A model generated the notes under the pieces. The model was not told where the DNA came from, ran no database searches, and worked only from the letters and a program-made list of their open reading frames with translations. A program made the translations under genes and the position numbers. DNA of 64,000 nt from Roseiarcus sp963726105 (GTDB taxonomy: Bacteria > Pseudomonadota > Alphaproteobacteria > Rhizobiales > Beijerinckiaceae): contig CAVSBJ010000004.1 in NCBI GenBank assembly GCA_963726105.1, positions 434,001 to 498,000 of the forward strand. Reading direction: 5' to 3'. Positions 27,818-35,656 of this stretch are shown in pieces. How positions within the stretch are numbered: the stretch's first letter is position 1; every line of letters starts with the position of its first letter.

Positions 27818-29551
27818 CTACGTCGGCGCCTTCACGACATGGTACTCGATCCGGCGGTTCTTCAGCCGCCCCTCGGCGGTGTCGTTGCTGGCGATCGGGT
27901 CGGCCTCGCCATAGCCTTTGGCGACCAACATGTCCGGATCGGCGCCGTACTTGATGAGCGCCTCGCGCACCGACTCTGCGCGCTTCTGCGACAGCGCCAG
28001 GTTCAGCGCCGCATCGCCGGTGTTGTCGGTATAGCCCGCGATCTCGAGCACATGACCGGCCTTGAGCTGCTTCAAGTGAGCGGCTGCCGTCTTGAGGAAC
28101 GGCGCCATCGAGTCCGGCACGTCGGCGCTGTCCGAGGCGAAGCTGAACACCGAGTCGTTGAGCGCGAACAGCAGGTCCTTGACGCCGAAGCCGGACTGAA
28201 GCGACGCAAGCTCGTTCGTCGCTCTGTCATTGGCGACAGCGACGGCTGCGGCGGTTTTATCCGATAGCGCGCCAACAGTGACGCCCGCGCCGACCACGCC
28301 CGTCAACGCCGCGATGACCTTGTCGCGCGCGGAATCGCTGAGGGCGGCGCCGCCGACGTTGATCTTGTCGCCCTGGAAGATCGCGTCGACATTCGTGTCT
28401 TTGATCGCGTCGAGCGCGGCGCGGAACGCGCCAATCCAAGGCGCCGCAGTCGCATTCTTGTCGACGCCGATGTCGCTCTTCACTTTGTCCGCGCCGAAGA
28501 CGGCGTTGAGCGCATCGGTGATCGACGTCTTGGCGTCCTGGTCGCCGACCACGCCTGATGCGCGCACCAGTCCATTGTCGTTGCTGAGCGCGAACCGGGT
28601 GGGCGTAGCGGCGGGTGCGGGCGCGGTCGGCTCGGCCGTCGCGACCGCCGGAGCCGGAGGCGTTGCAGGCGCCTGTCCGGTCGTTGCAGGCGGAGCCGTG
28701 TCCGTGGGCGGCGGAGGCGGCGCTTCCGCTTTCATGGCGGGAGCAGGCGCTGGCGTTGGAGAGGCCGTCGCCTTCATGGCGGGAGCAGGCGCTGGCGGTG
28801 GAGGCGGCGTCGCCTGCGCGTTGGTTGAGGCCGGCGCCGAGGTCTGGGCTGGCGGCGCAGGCGTGGGCGCGGGGGGCGGCGGAGTTGGCGCTTGCGCCGT
28901 TGGCGTAGGAGCAGGCGGCGGGGGCGGCGCTTGTGCGACGGTCGGGGGCGTGGACGTGGCCGGCTCGGGCGCATTGGCGACCGGATGAGCGGGCGGGATC
29001 CGGTTGAGGGTCGACCAGAAATAGGAAAGGACGGCGACGACGGCCAGCGCGGCGAGCCCCGGCCACAGCCAGCGCAGGATGGTGGGTTCGCTCTCCGCGG
29101 CTGGCGGACGAGCGTCGATCCGCCTCGGCGCGACTTGCTCCGTCGCTCGCGCGACGCGCGGTTGCGAGAGAAAAGCGGTGACCGCCGACGGAACGCCTGC
29201 CGGAACGACGCCGCCCGGCGTCAAAAGGCCGACGATCTTCGGCAACGCATATCCGAGCGCCGTCGACGCGGCGCTCTGGTCGAGTGCGAGCCGGCTCGCA
29301 ATGCCTCCAAGGGCGGTCGCGCCGAGCGCCCGTCCGATCTGGCCGGAGGCGATGGGAGCGGCGTCAGAACGACCGAGCCAGGACTCGACCTCCGATGTCA
29401 GGCCGGCGGACTTCAGCTTGTCGAGAAAACCGCTCATGCCTCCTGGCGCGGTCGAGATCATCGTCAGGACTTCTTTGACGAGCGTAGGGGCGTTGGCCCC
29501 AAGCCCGAAACGGCCGGCTAGATCGTCGATCAGCGAATCGAACGTCGCCAT
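27818..29551 (-). CDS. DUF937-like/OmpA fusion membrane protein with proline-rich linker
   Basis: 577 residues from the ATG at 29551, which follows GGGGAGG closely; an in-frame start 96 bases upstream is less likely. Residues 1-130 are an all-helical YidB/DUF937-like domain. A membrane helix follows at about 161-182. Residues 185-317 are a Pro/Ala/Thr-rich linker with duplicated PAMKA units. Residues 320-430 resemble a BON-like region (VRASGVVGDQDAKT; ALTGVVGAGVTVGALSD). Residues 462-573 are an OmpA-like peptidoglycan-binding domain (IAGYTDNTGDAALNLALSQKRAESVR). It probably links the inner membrane to the cell wall. Confidence 0.87.
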   Translation of the reverse strand: MATFDSLIDDLAGRFGLGANAPTLVKEVLTMISTAPGGMSGFLDKLKSAGLTSEVESWLGRSDAAPIASGQIGRALGATALGGIASRLALDQSAASTALGYALPKIVGLLTPGGVVPAGVPSAVTAFLSQPRVARATEQVAPRRIDARPPAAESEPTILRWLWPGLAALAVVAVLSYFWSTLNRIPPAHPVANAPEPATSTPPTVAQAPPPPPAPTPTAQAPTPPPPAPTPAPPAQTSAPASTNAQATPPPPPAPAPAMKATASPTPAPAPAMKAEAPPPPPTDTAPPATTGQAPATPPAPAVATAEPTAPAPAATPTRFALSNDNGLVRASGVVGDQDAKTSITDALNAVFGADKVKSDIGVDKNATAAPWIGAFRAALDAIKDTNVDAIFQGDKINVGGAALSDSARDKVIAALTGVVGAGVTVGALSDKTAAAVAVANDRATNELASLQSGFGVKDLLFALNDSVFSFASDSADVPDSMAPFLKTAAAHLKQLKAGHVLEIAGYTDNTGDAALNLALSQKRAESVREALIKYGADPDMLVAKGYGEADPIASNDTAEGRLKNRRIEYHVVKAPT

Positions 29552-29656
29552 GTCGTCCTCCCCAAGGTTTCTTTCGCAGGTCGAGCTTTGCAGAAGACAA
29601 TGACCGCCCGATGGCGCCTGAGGCCGGCGGAATGGGTTCGGGCTCAATCTCCCAGG

Positions 29657-30136
29657 TCACATCCCCTTCTCAGAAATTGGCGCGCCGGGCGGCGCCTCGA
29701 CGCTCGCGACCCGATCAAGGCTTGCGATCAGGCGCCTCAGCAGGGCAACGAGAATCCCGGCCTCCTCGTCCGTGAAGTCGCCGAGCACCTCGCAATTACC
29801 CCGGAGCAAGACGGCGACCGCGTCCGGCAGGCGCGCTTTTGCGACCTCCGTCAGGGTGATGCGGCTCATGCGCCCATCGGCCGGGTCAGGCGTGCGCTGA
29901 ATGAGCCCATCCCGCTCCATCCGGGCGAGCATCTGCGCCATCGGCGGCTGCTCGATCCTAGCGAAGCGGGCGAGATCGCGTTGCGTGCTCGCCCGGCCGT
30001 CCTGAAGCGCGACCAGCACCGGCAAATGGCCGACGCCGAAGCCGAGCGGCTTCAGCCGCGCTTCACTCAGGCGGGCGAACCCGCGCGCCGCGAGGCTGAT
30101 CAGGTGCCCGGGTGTCGAGAGCACGTCGAGGTCCAT
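29657..30136 (-). CDS. MarR family transcriptional regulator
   Basis: 159 residues from the second ATG (30136); an ATG 39 bases upstream is also possible. The winged helix is seen as TQRDLARFARIEQPPMAQMLARMERDG and then IQRTPDPADGRMSRITLT, the typical DPxDxR wing of MarR regulators. Such proteins repress neighbouring genes until a small ligand binds. The gene diverges from an NTF2-like gene, and a perfect 17-base palindrome lies between them. It probably controls itself and that gene; the ligand is unknown. Confidence 0.9.
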   Translation of the reverse strand: MDLDVLSTPGHLISLAARGFARLSEARLKPLGFGVGHLPVLVALQDGRASTQRDLARFARIEQPPMAQMLARMERDGLIQRTPDPADGRMSRITLTEVAKARLPDAVAVLLRGNCEVLGDFTDEEAGILVALLRRLIASLDRVASVEAPPGAPISEKGM

Positions 30137-30193
30137 GGCGCCTTGTCCCTTGCATTCATCGCCGTCCAGATGCATACGTGCATATGTAAATCA

Positions 30194-30210
30194 GCTTTAG
30201 CCGCTAAAGC
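30194..30210. promoter_or_regulatory. Perfect 17-base palindrome, likely MarR operator
   Basis: The sequence GCTTTAGC-C-GCTAAAGC is a perfect inverted repeat with eight-base arms around one base. TTTAGC/GCTAAA half-sites are common in MarR-family operators. It lies between the divergent marR-like gene and the NTF2-like gene, so one dimer could control both promoters. Confidence 0.7.
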
Positions 30211-30240
30211 AACGCCCGCACCAGTGCAGGAGAGATCCAA

Positions 30241-30615
30241 ATGGACGATGACGTCAAAGTCCTTGAACGCATCTACGATCGCTTCAACGCGCGGGACATC
30301 GATGGCGTTCTGACCGCGCTCACCGACGATGTCGCCTGGGCCAACGGCATGGACGGCGGCCATGTCCATGGCCGCGAGGCCGTACGCGCGTACTGGACGC
30401 GCCAGTGGAGCCTGGTCAGTCCGCACGTTGATCCTGTGAGCTTTCGTCGAACTCAGGATGGCGCGATCATCGCGGAGGTCCGGCAGTCCGTCCGCGATCT
30501 CGAAGGCAAGCCGCTCGAGGGGCAGACGCACGGGCTGAGGGACAAGATAGTCGGACACCTCTTCCGCTTTCGAGACGGCAAGGTGGCTTGCTTCGACATC
30601 GTGGATGCCGCCTGA
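30241..30615 (+). CDS. NTF2-like (SnoaL-like) protein
   Basis: 124 residues. DVKVLERIYDRFNARDIDGVL and WANGMDGGHVHGREAVRAYW are typical of small NTF2-like alpha+beta barrel proteins of the SnoaL kind, which act as isomerases/cyclases or bind small ligands. No cysteine-rich or catalytic set can be fixed. A CAGGAGAG ribosome site lies seven bases before the ATG. It diverges from the MarR gene over the 17-base palindrome, so it is likely the regulated target of that repressor. Confidence 0.85.
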   Translation: MDDDVKVLERIYDRFNARDIDGVLTALTDDVAWANGMDGGHVHGREAVRAYWTRQWSLVSPHVDPVSFRRTQDGAIIAEVRQSVRDLEGKPLEGQTHGLRDKIVGHLFRFRDGKVACFDIVDAA

Positions 30616-30832
30616 TCCATGCGCCCCGCTCGCCCCGGGTGGGGGCACGCGATCGTCTATGCACTCTTGGATCCGACGCCCGACGATATCAATACAACAT
30701 TAATGTAGTAAATTCCGACATGAGGCCGGGCGCGAAGGCGTCCGGGCCGGGCGGAAGGAAATGGCGCCGCGTCCCGTTGGAATCGCATGAGGCGCGGAAG
30801 GAAATGGCGAGCGACGTCCGGAAGGCGGACCT
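30616..30832. other. Gene-free stretch with an AT-rich imperfect palindrome and a 16-base direct repeat
   Basis: Between the convergent NTF2-like and Nudix genes there is an AT-rich imperfect palindrome at 30694-30711 (TACAACATTAATGTAGTA, 16 of 18 positions symmetric). A 16-base direct repeat GCGGAAGGAAATGGCG follows at 30751 and 30794. A frame of 47 codons from the ATG at 30720 (ending 30863, inside the Nudix gene end) has no recognisable features. I see no convincing gene. Confidence 0.4.
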
Positions 30833-31408
30833 TCAGTTCATGAGGCCTTTCGCCTTCGCATAGTAAAGCAGCGCGATCGTCTTGGCGTCGGCGATCGCGC
30901 CGCTTTCGATCATCGCGAGCGCTTCGCCGAAAGGAACCTCGAGGACCTCGATATGCTCGTCCTCGTCGACGCCGCCGCCTTTTCCGGTGCGGTCCGCGTC
31001 GGCGTAGGGAGCGACGAAGCAGGCGATCTTTTCGGTCATGCCGCCCGGGCTCATATAGGCGTCGAAGGCGTGGACGGGTTTGCGGATGACAACGCCCGTC
31101 TCCTCGAGCGCCTCTCGGATGGCGCAGATTTCGGGCGGATCGCCGTCCAGCATCCCGGCGCATGCCTCGATCGTCGCCAGCGCTCCGTCGCTGAGATAGG
31201 CGCCGGCGCGAAACTGCCTGACCAGCACGACGACCCGGCGCTTCGGGTCGTAAAGCAGGACCGCTGCCGCTTTGCCGTGGCGATAGACATCGTGATTGAG
31301 CGTGCGCGACGAGCCGTCGTCCTCCCTGACCTCGATCTCGGTGCGGGTCAGGTCGAACCGTCCAGTGGCGAGAACAGTGTCGCGGATGATGCGTGCAGTC
31401 TTGGCCAT
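30833..31408 (-). CDS. Nudix hydrolase (NudK/ADP-ribose pyrophosphatase type)
   Basis: 191 residues. The Nudix box centres on EICAIREALEETGVVI (about 92-107), preceded by AGMLDGD. It fits the GDP-mannose/ADP-ribose pyrophosphatase branch, which has a longer lead-in before REALEE. An N-terminal beta-strand domain (VREDDGSSRTLNHDVYRHG) and the GGMTEKIACFVA strand are also family traits. The enzyme hydrolyses a nucleoside diphosphate linked to another moiety; the substrate is uncertain. The NAD kinase gene lies eight bases upstream on the same strand, so both may serve nucleotide-cofactor metabolism. Confidence 0.9.
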   Translation of the reverse strand: MAKTARIIRDTVLATGRFDLTRTEIEVREDDGSSRTLNHDVYRHGKAAAVLLYDPKRRVVVLVRQFRAGAYLSDGALATIEACAGMLDGDPPEICAIREALEETGVVIRKPVHAFDAYMSPGGMTEKIACFVAPYADADRTGKGGGVDEDEHIEVLEVPFGEALAMIESGAIADAKTIALLYYAKAKGLMN

Positions 31409-31416
31409 CGGCGCGC

Positions 31417-32205
31417 CTAGTAGCGGAATTGTTCGCGCAGGATCCGCTCGTCGAGCGAATGGCCGGGATCATGCAGGAGGACGAGCGACGTCGCCTTGTC
31501 CATCGCTACCTCGACCTGAACGACACGACGGATCTCGAAATGATCGGCGACGGCGGCGACGGGACGCTTGTCGGCTTCCATCACCTCGATGCTGACCCGT
31601 TGGGAATCCCTGAGAAGCGCCCCACGCCAGCGGCGCGGGCGGAATGGCGAGAGCGGCGTCAGCGCCATCAGCGGCACGCCGAGCGGCAGAATCGGCCCGT
31701 TGGCGGAAAGGTTATAAGCCGTGGAGCCGGCTGGAGTCGCGACGAGGATGCCATCGGCGATCAGTTCCTCGAGTTGCACTCTGTCGTCAATCTCGATGCG
31801 CAGTTTGGCCGCCTGATAGGTCTGGCGCAGAAGCGACACCTCGTTGATCGCCCGCGCCGTCGTCTCGGCCCCGTTGATGTCGCGGGTGCGCATGATGAGC
31901 GGATGGATGATCGACGGCAAAGCGGCTCTGAGGCGTTCCCGCAGCCCCTGTTCGGAATAGTCGTTCATGAGAAAGCCGACCGATCCTCGGTTCATGCCGT
32001 AGATCGGCTTCGGCGCCTTCATGGTCATATGCAGGGTTTGCAGCATCAGGCCGTCGCCGCCGAGCGCCACGATGACGTCGGCATCGTCGAACGGGCTGTT
32101 GCCGTAGAGAGCCGTGAGACTCTCGAGTGCGTCGTTGGCTTCTTTTGCGCCCGAAGACAGGAAGGCGATCGATTGGGTTCGCGCCACTGGCGTCACGACC
32201 GACAT
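31417..32205 (-). CDS. nadK: NAD kinase
   Basis: 262 residues. Phosphorylates NAD to NADP. Seen are GGDG (49-52, VIVALGGDGLML), YGMNRGSVGFLMND, NEVSL, and DGILVATPAGSTAYNLSANG, all catalytic or NAD-site motifs of the bacterial family. The start at 32205 is chosen because AAGG lies six bases before it and the upstream 18 codons look non-coding. The Nudix gene follows eight bases downstream. Confidence 0.94.
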   Translation of the reverse strand: MSVVTPVARTQSIAFLSSGAKEANDALESLTALYGNSPFDDADVIVALGGDGLMLQTLHMTMKAPKPIYGMNRGSVGFLMNDYSEQGLRERLRAALPSIIHPLIMRTRDINGAETTARAINEVSLLRQTYQAAKLRIEIDDRVQLEELIADGILVATPAGSTAYNLSANGPILPLGVPLMALTPLSPFRPRRWRGALLRDSQRVSIEVMEADKRPVAAVADHFEIRRVVQVEVAMDKATSLVLLHDPGHSLDERILREQFRY

Positions 32206-32348
32206 CTGCACCTTCCCCGAACGCCACGCGAACTCTCGACGAAATAGGCGTTCGCGCACGTGTCCGCCGGGCTCAGTCTTAACCGAGCGCCGCGCCGCCT
32301 CAAAGTCGAGCGTATTGTCAGGGGGATACGCCCCTCAAGGGACGTGGA

Positions 32349-33908
32349 TTACGGGAGCAGCTCCCTGCCGTCCGAGGCCGCGCGCGCGGACTTGCGCGCG
32401 CCCTCCGCGGTCGGCAATTTGATCAGGAATCGCGCGCCACAGTAGAAGTCGTCAGCCTTGGCCGGCGCAAGCGTGATCGCTCCGCCGTTCCGCGTCACAA
32501 GGTCCGCGGCGATTGCAAGGCCGAGGCCAGCGCCAACATCGCTGGTCGACTTATGGAACGGCTCGAAGATGCGGTCCTGTTGATCGGGCGGAAATCCGGG
32601 CCCGGTGTCGCTGATCTCGATCAGCGCCAGCCCATCGGTGCGAATGGCTGCGAAGCGAATGGCTTTCGGACGTCCGTCCGTTGCGCCCTTGGCCATCAAC
32701 GCCTGAGCGGCGTTGCGGCTCAGGTTCTCAAGCACCCGCAAAATGTGGTCCGGGTCCGCATAGACACAGAAACGAGGCGGAACGTCGATGTTGTAGTCGA
32801 CTGCGACCTCGTGCTCGGCTTGCCCCGACTCGACGACTTGGCTCACCAGCTCGCTCAGATCGAAGCGGCGGCGAGAGGGGGGAAGCTCCCGGCTCGCGCC
32901 ATAGGTGAGCGTCGACTGGCAGAACTGGATCGCGCGATCGAGCGTCGCAACCAGACGCGGCGCGAGTTTTTGGGCGAGCGGATCGGGGATCGTCGCCAGG
33001 CGATCCGAGATGAGCTGTGCGGCGCTCAGGATGTTGCGCAGATCGTGATTGATGCGCGCGACCGCCATGCCGAGCTCGGCCAGCCGCTTGCCTTGCGCCA
33101 GCTCATGCGCGAGCGACCCCTGCATGACGGCGAGCGCCGCCTCGGCGCGGCCGATCTCGTTGCGCCGACTGGAGGGCGCGATCACACGCGAGGCGTCCTG
33201 CGGACTTTCGCCGAAGGCGATGATGTTGGACGTGAGCCGGCGCACCGGCTGAAGCACCATCCGCCACAGCGCCGCCCACAGCACGCAAGTGACAACCGCG
33301 GCGATCGTCAGCGAAATCGTGAGAAAATTGTAGGACACGCGCCGCAACGACTGAACCACCGACGCCTCGTCGAAGGCGAATTCGATCGCCGGTTCGCTCG
33401 CTTGCGCCGGCGCGCTCAGCTTCACGACCGTCCCCGGCGCGGCGAACAGGGCGTGAAAGGTGGCGGCCATGCTTCCCAGGTAGGAATTGTCCTCAGCCAT
33501 GATCAATTCGACGCCCGCCGGGAGGCCGCCCGCGACGACGAATTCGCGTTCTCCCGCAGGCGTCTCGATCGCCATCCACTTCACATCGATGCTGTTCAGG
33601 ATCTTTTGCGACAGGTCATGGGACGGCGGGGTCGGTCCGGCCATCCCGAAAGCCCCGACAGTCGTCTGGACGGCGCTGATCTTGCCGCGCAGCAAGAGCT
33701 CCCGATGGGCCGTGAGGCGGGTCACATAGAAAAGGCCCATCGCAAGGAGAACAAAGCCGATCGTAACCGCAAGGACGCGCGCCGTGAGGCCGAAGCCGCC
33801 AATCGAGGGGGCCAGTCCGGGCGCGCTTGCCTGCCTTGCAACCGCGTCCGGGAACGTGAGCGCAAGCCGGTCGGCGCCCCGTTCGCTTCTGGCCGGAAGG
33901 TCTAGCAT
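32349..33908 (-). CDS. Orphan sensor histidine kinase
   Basis: 519 residues. Two membrane helices at about 42-62 and 193-214 enclose a periplasmic sensor region. The phosphoacceptor is His288 in ARINHDLRNILS. The ATPase domain has N (ENLSRNAAQAL), G1 (EISDTGPGFPP), F (IFEPFHKS) and G2 (GAGLGLAIA) boxes. The N-terminal 40 residues are cytosolic and Ala/Arg-rich. No response regulator gene adjoins, so its partner is elsewhere. The DenD-like gene ends eight bases upstream on the same strand. Confidence 0.9.
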   Translation of the reverse strand: MLDLPARSERGADRLALTFPDAVARQASAPGLAPSIGGFGLTARVLAVTIGFVLLAMGLFYVTRLTAHRELLLRGKISAVQTTVGAFGMAGPTPPSHDLSQKILNSIDVKWMAIETPAGEREFVVAGGLPAGVELIMAEDNSYLGSMAATFHALFAAPGTVVKLSAPAQASEPAIEFAFDEASVVQSLRRVSYNFLTISLTIAAVVTCVLWAALWRMVLQPVRRLTSNIIAFGESPQDASRVIAPSSRRNEIGRAEAALAVMQGSLAHELAQGKRLAELGMAVARINHDLRNILSAAQLISDRLATIPDPLAQKLAPRLVATLDRAIQFCQSTLTYGASRELPPSRRRFDLSELVSQVVESGQAEHEVAVDYNIDVPPRFCVYADPDHILRVLENLSRNAAQALMAKGATDGRPKAIRFAAIRTDGLALIEISDTGPGFPPDQQDRIFEPFHKSTSDVGAGLGLAIAADLVTRNGGAITLAPAKADDFYCGARFLIKLPTAEGARKSARAASDGRELLP

Positions 33909-33915
33909 CCTGCGG

Positions 33916-34908
33916 TCACGCCCTCAGCCCGTCGAGTTCATCCTCAATATGGGCATTGATTATGGCGGAAAAATTGGCGTCCGCTTGAAATCCTAGGCTT
34001 TTTGCCCGCGTCGGATCGAAATCACGCGCCCATCCCGCCACGATTCGGATGATCGTCTCATCGGGCTCGCGGCGGATGAGGGCGACGGTCTTGTCGCCGG
34101 CGATGGCGCGCAAGGCCTCGATCTGCTCCCCGACGGTGACGCTCACGCCAGGCAGGTTGAGCGAGCGGCGCGCGCCCAAGAGCGAGAGGTCGAGCTCAGC
34201 CGCCCGCAACAGGAACTCGACCGCGGCTCGGGGCGAGGCGTGCCAGTGACGAACATCCTCGCCAACCGGCAGGATCGCCTCCTTGCCGGCGAGAGGTTCG
34301 CGAATGATGCCGGAGAAGAATCCGGAAGCCGCCTTGTTGGGCAAGCCGGGGCGAACGCAGATCGTGGGCAGGCGCAGTCCAATGCCGTCGAAGAAGCCGC
34401 GCCTCGAATAGTCAGCGAGCCAAAGCTCGCAGATCGCCTTCTGGGTTCCGTAGCTGGTCAGCGGAGCGGCGAGGAATTCGTCGCCGATCTTGTCCGGAAA
34501 CGGCGCGCCATAGACGGCGATCGAGGAGGTGAAGATCAGGCGGGGCTTGTAGGCGCCGCCGGACAGGGCCTGCTCACGCCGGATCGCCTCGAAGATCGCA
34601 TGGGTTCCCCCAAGGTTGATGGCGTAGCCCTTGTCGAAATCCGCCTCCGCTTCGCCCGAGACCACCGAAGCCAGCAAGAAAATGACGTCGGGCCGCGGCG
34701 CGACGAGTTTTGCCGCGACGTAGGAGGCGGCGATGTCGAAAGCGTCGAGGGTCACCGTGAAGGGCGCGTTCGCCGGCGGCTGCGGCGCGACGACATCTAC
34801 GAGATGCGCGTTTGTGATCGCCTTGCCAGCGAGTTTTCCGTCGCGAACCAGGCGTGCGGTCAACTTGCGTCCGATCATGCCCGCCGCGCCGACAATAAGC
34901 ACCTTCAT
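33916..34908 (-). CDS. denD: NAD-dependent dehydrogenase of the D-erythronate dehydrogenase (DenD) type
   Basis: 330 residues, extended short-chain dehydrogenase fold. The NAD-binding GAAGMIGRKL begins at residue 8. The active-site Tyr and Lys lie in LTSYGTQKAICEL. The stretch GFFDGIGLRLPTICVRPG and NKAASGFFSGIIREPL is the distinctive DenD signature. The reaction expected is oxidation of D-erythronate to 2-keto-D-erythronate. The kinase and isomerase genes of a four-carbon-acid pathway are not beside it, so the in vivo substrate is open. GGGAG precedes the ATG. Confidence 0.82.
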   Translation of the reverse strand: MKVLIVGAAGMIGRKLTARLVRDGKLAGKAITNAHLVDVVAPQPPANAPFTVTLDAFDIAASYVAAKLVAPRPDVIFLLASVVSGEAEADFDKGYAINLGGTHAIFEAIRREQALSGGAYKPRLIFTSSIAVYGAPFPDKIGDEFLAAPLTSYGTQKAICELWLADYSRRGFFDGIGLRLPTICVRPGLPNKAASGFFSGIIREPLAGKEAILPVGEDVRHWHASPRAAVEFLLRAAELDLSLLGARRSLNLPGVSVTVGEQIEALRAIAGDKTVALIRREPDETIIRIVAGWARDFDPTRAKSLGFQADANFSAIINAHIEDELDGLRA

Positions 34909-35108
34909 TCGAGCTTTCTCCCTTTGCCGCTACGCCGATCTCGTTCGCGGGATGGCCGCAATCTAAAGCGGTTTTGCCGTCCTGCATATTGGGATCATAC
35001 TGTCAAGTTGTCCTGAACATTGATTCAGAGTAAATTAAGCAAGCCTTGTTTTTGCCTCATACACCCGTCAGACGGCCGGGTAACGTTCACAATAATGAGG
35101 TGTAGTGA

Positions 35109-35417
35109 ATGCGGAAGATCATGTTTGTGTGTGCCGCCATGGTTGGATTTACGAACGTAGCAGCCGCAAGTGAGTTAGGTATAGCCTCGTATTATCTTAA
35201 TCCACATTTCTCCGGACTGATTGCAGCCCACAAAACTCTCCCCTTTGGAACGCGAGTGAGGGTGGTCAATCTCGATAACGGCCGCAGCGCCATCCTGAAA
35301 ATCGTCGACCGGGGGCCGTTCATCCGCGGCCGCATCATCGATGTCTCACCCGCCGCAGCGAGCGTGCTTGGCTTCCGCGCGGCAGGCCTCGCGCATGTGC
35401 GAGTCGAGCGGAACTGA
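35109..35417 (+). CDS. Short RlpA-like protein (double-psi beta-barrel)
   Basis: 102 residues: signal peptide (1-20), then one RlpA-like double-psi beta-barrel. ELGIASYYLNPHFSGLIAAHKTLPFGTRVRVVNL and ILKIVDRGPFIRGRIIDVSPAAASVLGF carry the conserved H/D of septal-ring lytic transglycosylases. There is no SPOR domain, so it cannot target the septum as full RlpA does. The upstream 100 bases and gene start are AT-richer than neighbours. GAGGTG lies eight bases before the ATG. Confidence 0.85.
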   Translation: MRKIMFVCAAMVGFTNVAAASELGIASYYLNPHFSGLIAAHKTLPFGTRVRVVNLDNGRSAILKIVDRGPFIRGRIIDVSPAAASVLGFRAAGLAHVRVERN

Positions 35418-35656
35418 TCTTCAGCGGCCGATCGCCCAGTGGACGCCGCCCCAGCGCTCCCGCGCGCATCGCGCTTGGGCCCGGGGGCGGTGGACGCAGT
35501 CGTTTCGAGTTGCAGAAAAATGAGCTTAAGCGACTGAAATGACCCGCTCGGGCGCAAAACCGTACGCCCGGCCCTGACGCACGACCGGCTGCCGCTACTC
35601 GCTTGTCGCGAACGACGTCCTCCGCCGGTCCCGGCGCCCCTCGGGCCAAGCGCCCA

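Noticed and set aside
28230..28988. A Gly/Ala-rich 252-codon frame on the plus strand
   Set aside because: It is the complement of the Pro/Ala-rich linker of the OmpA fusion on the other strand.
31393..32247. A 284-codon plus-strand frame opposite nadK
   Set aside because: nadK on the minus strand carries GGDG and the NAD-site motifs; the plus-strand frame has no domain.
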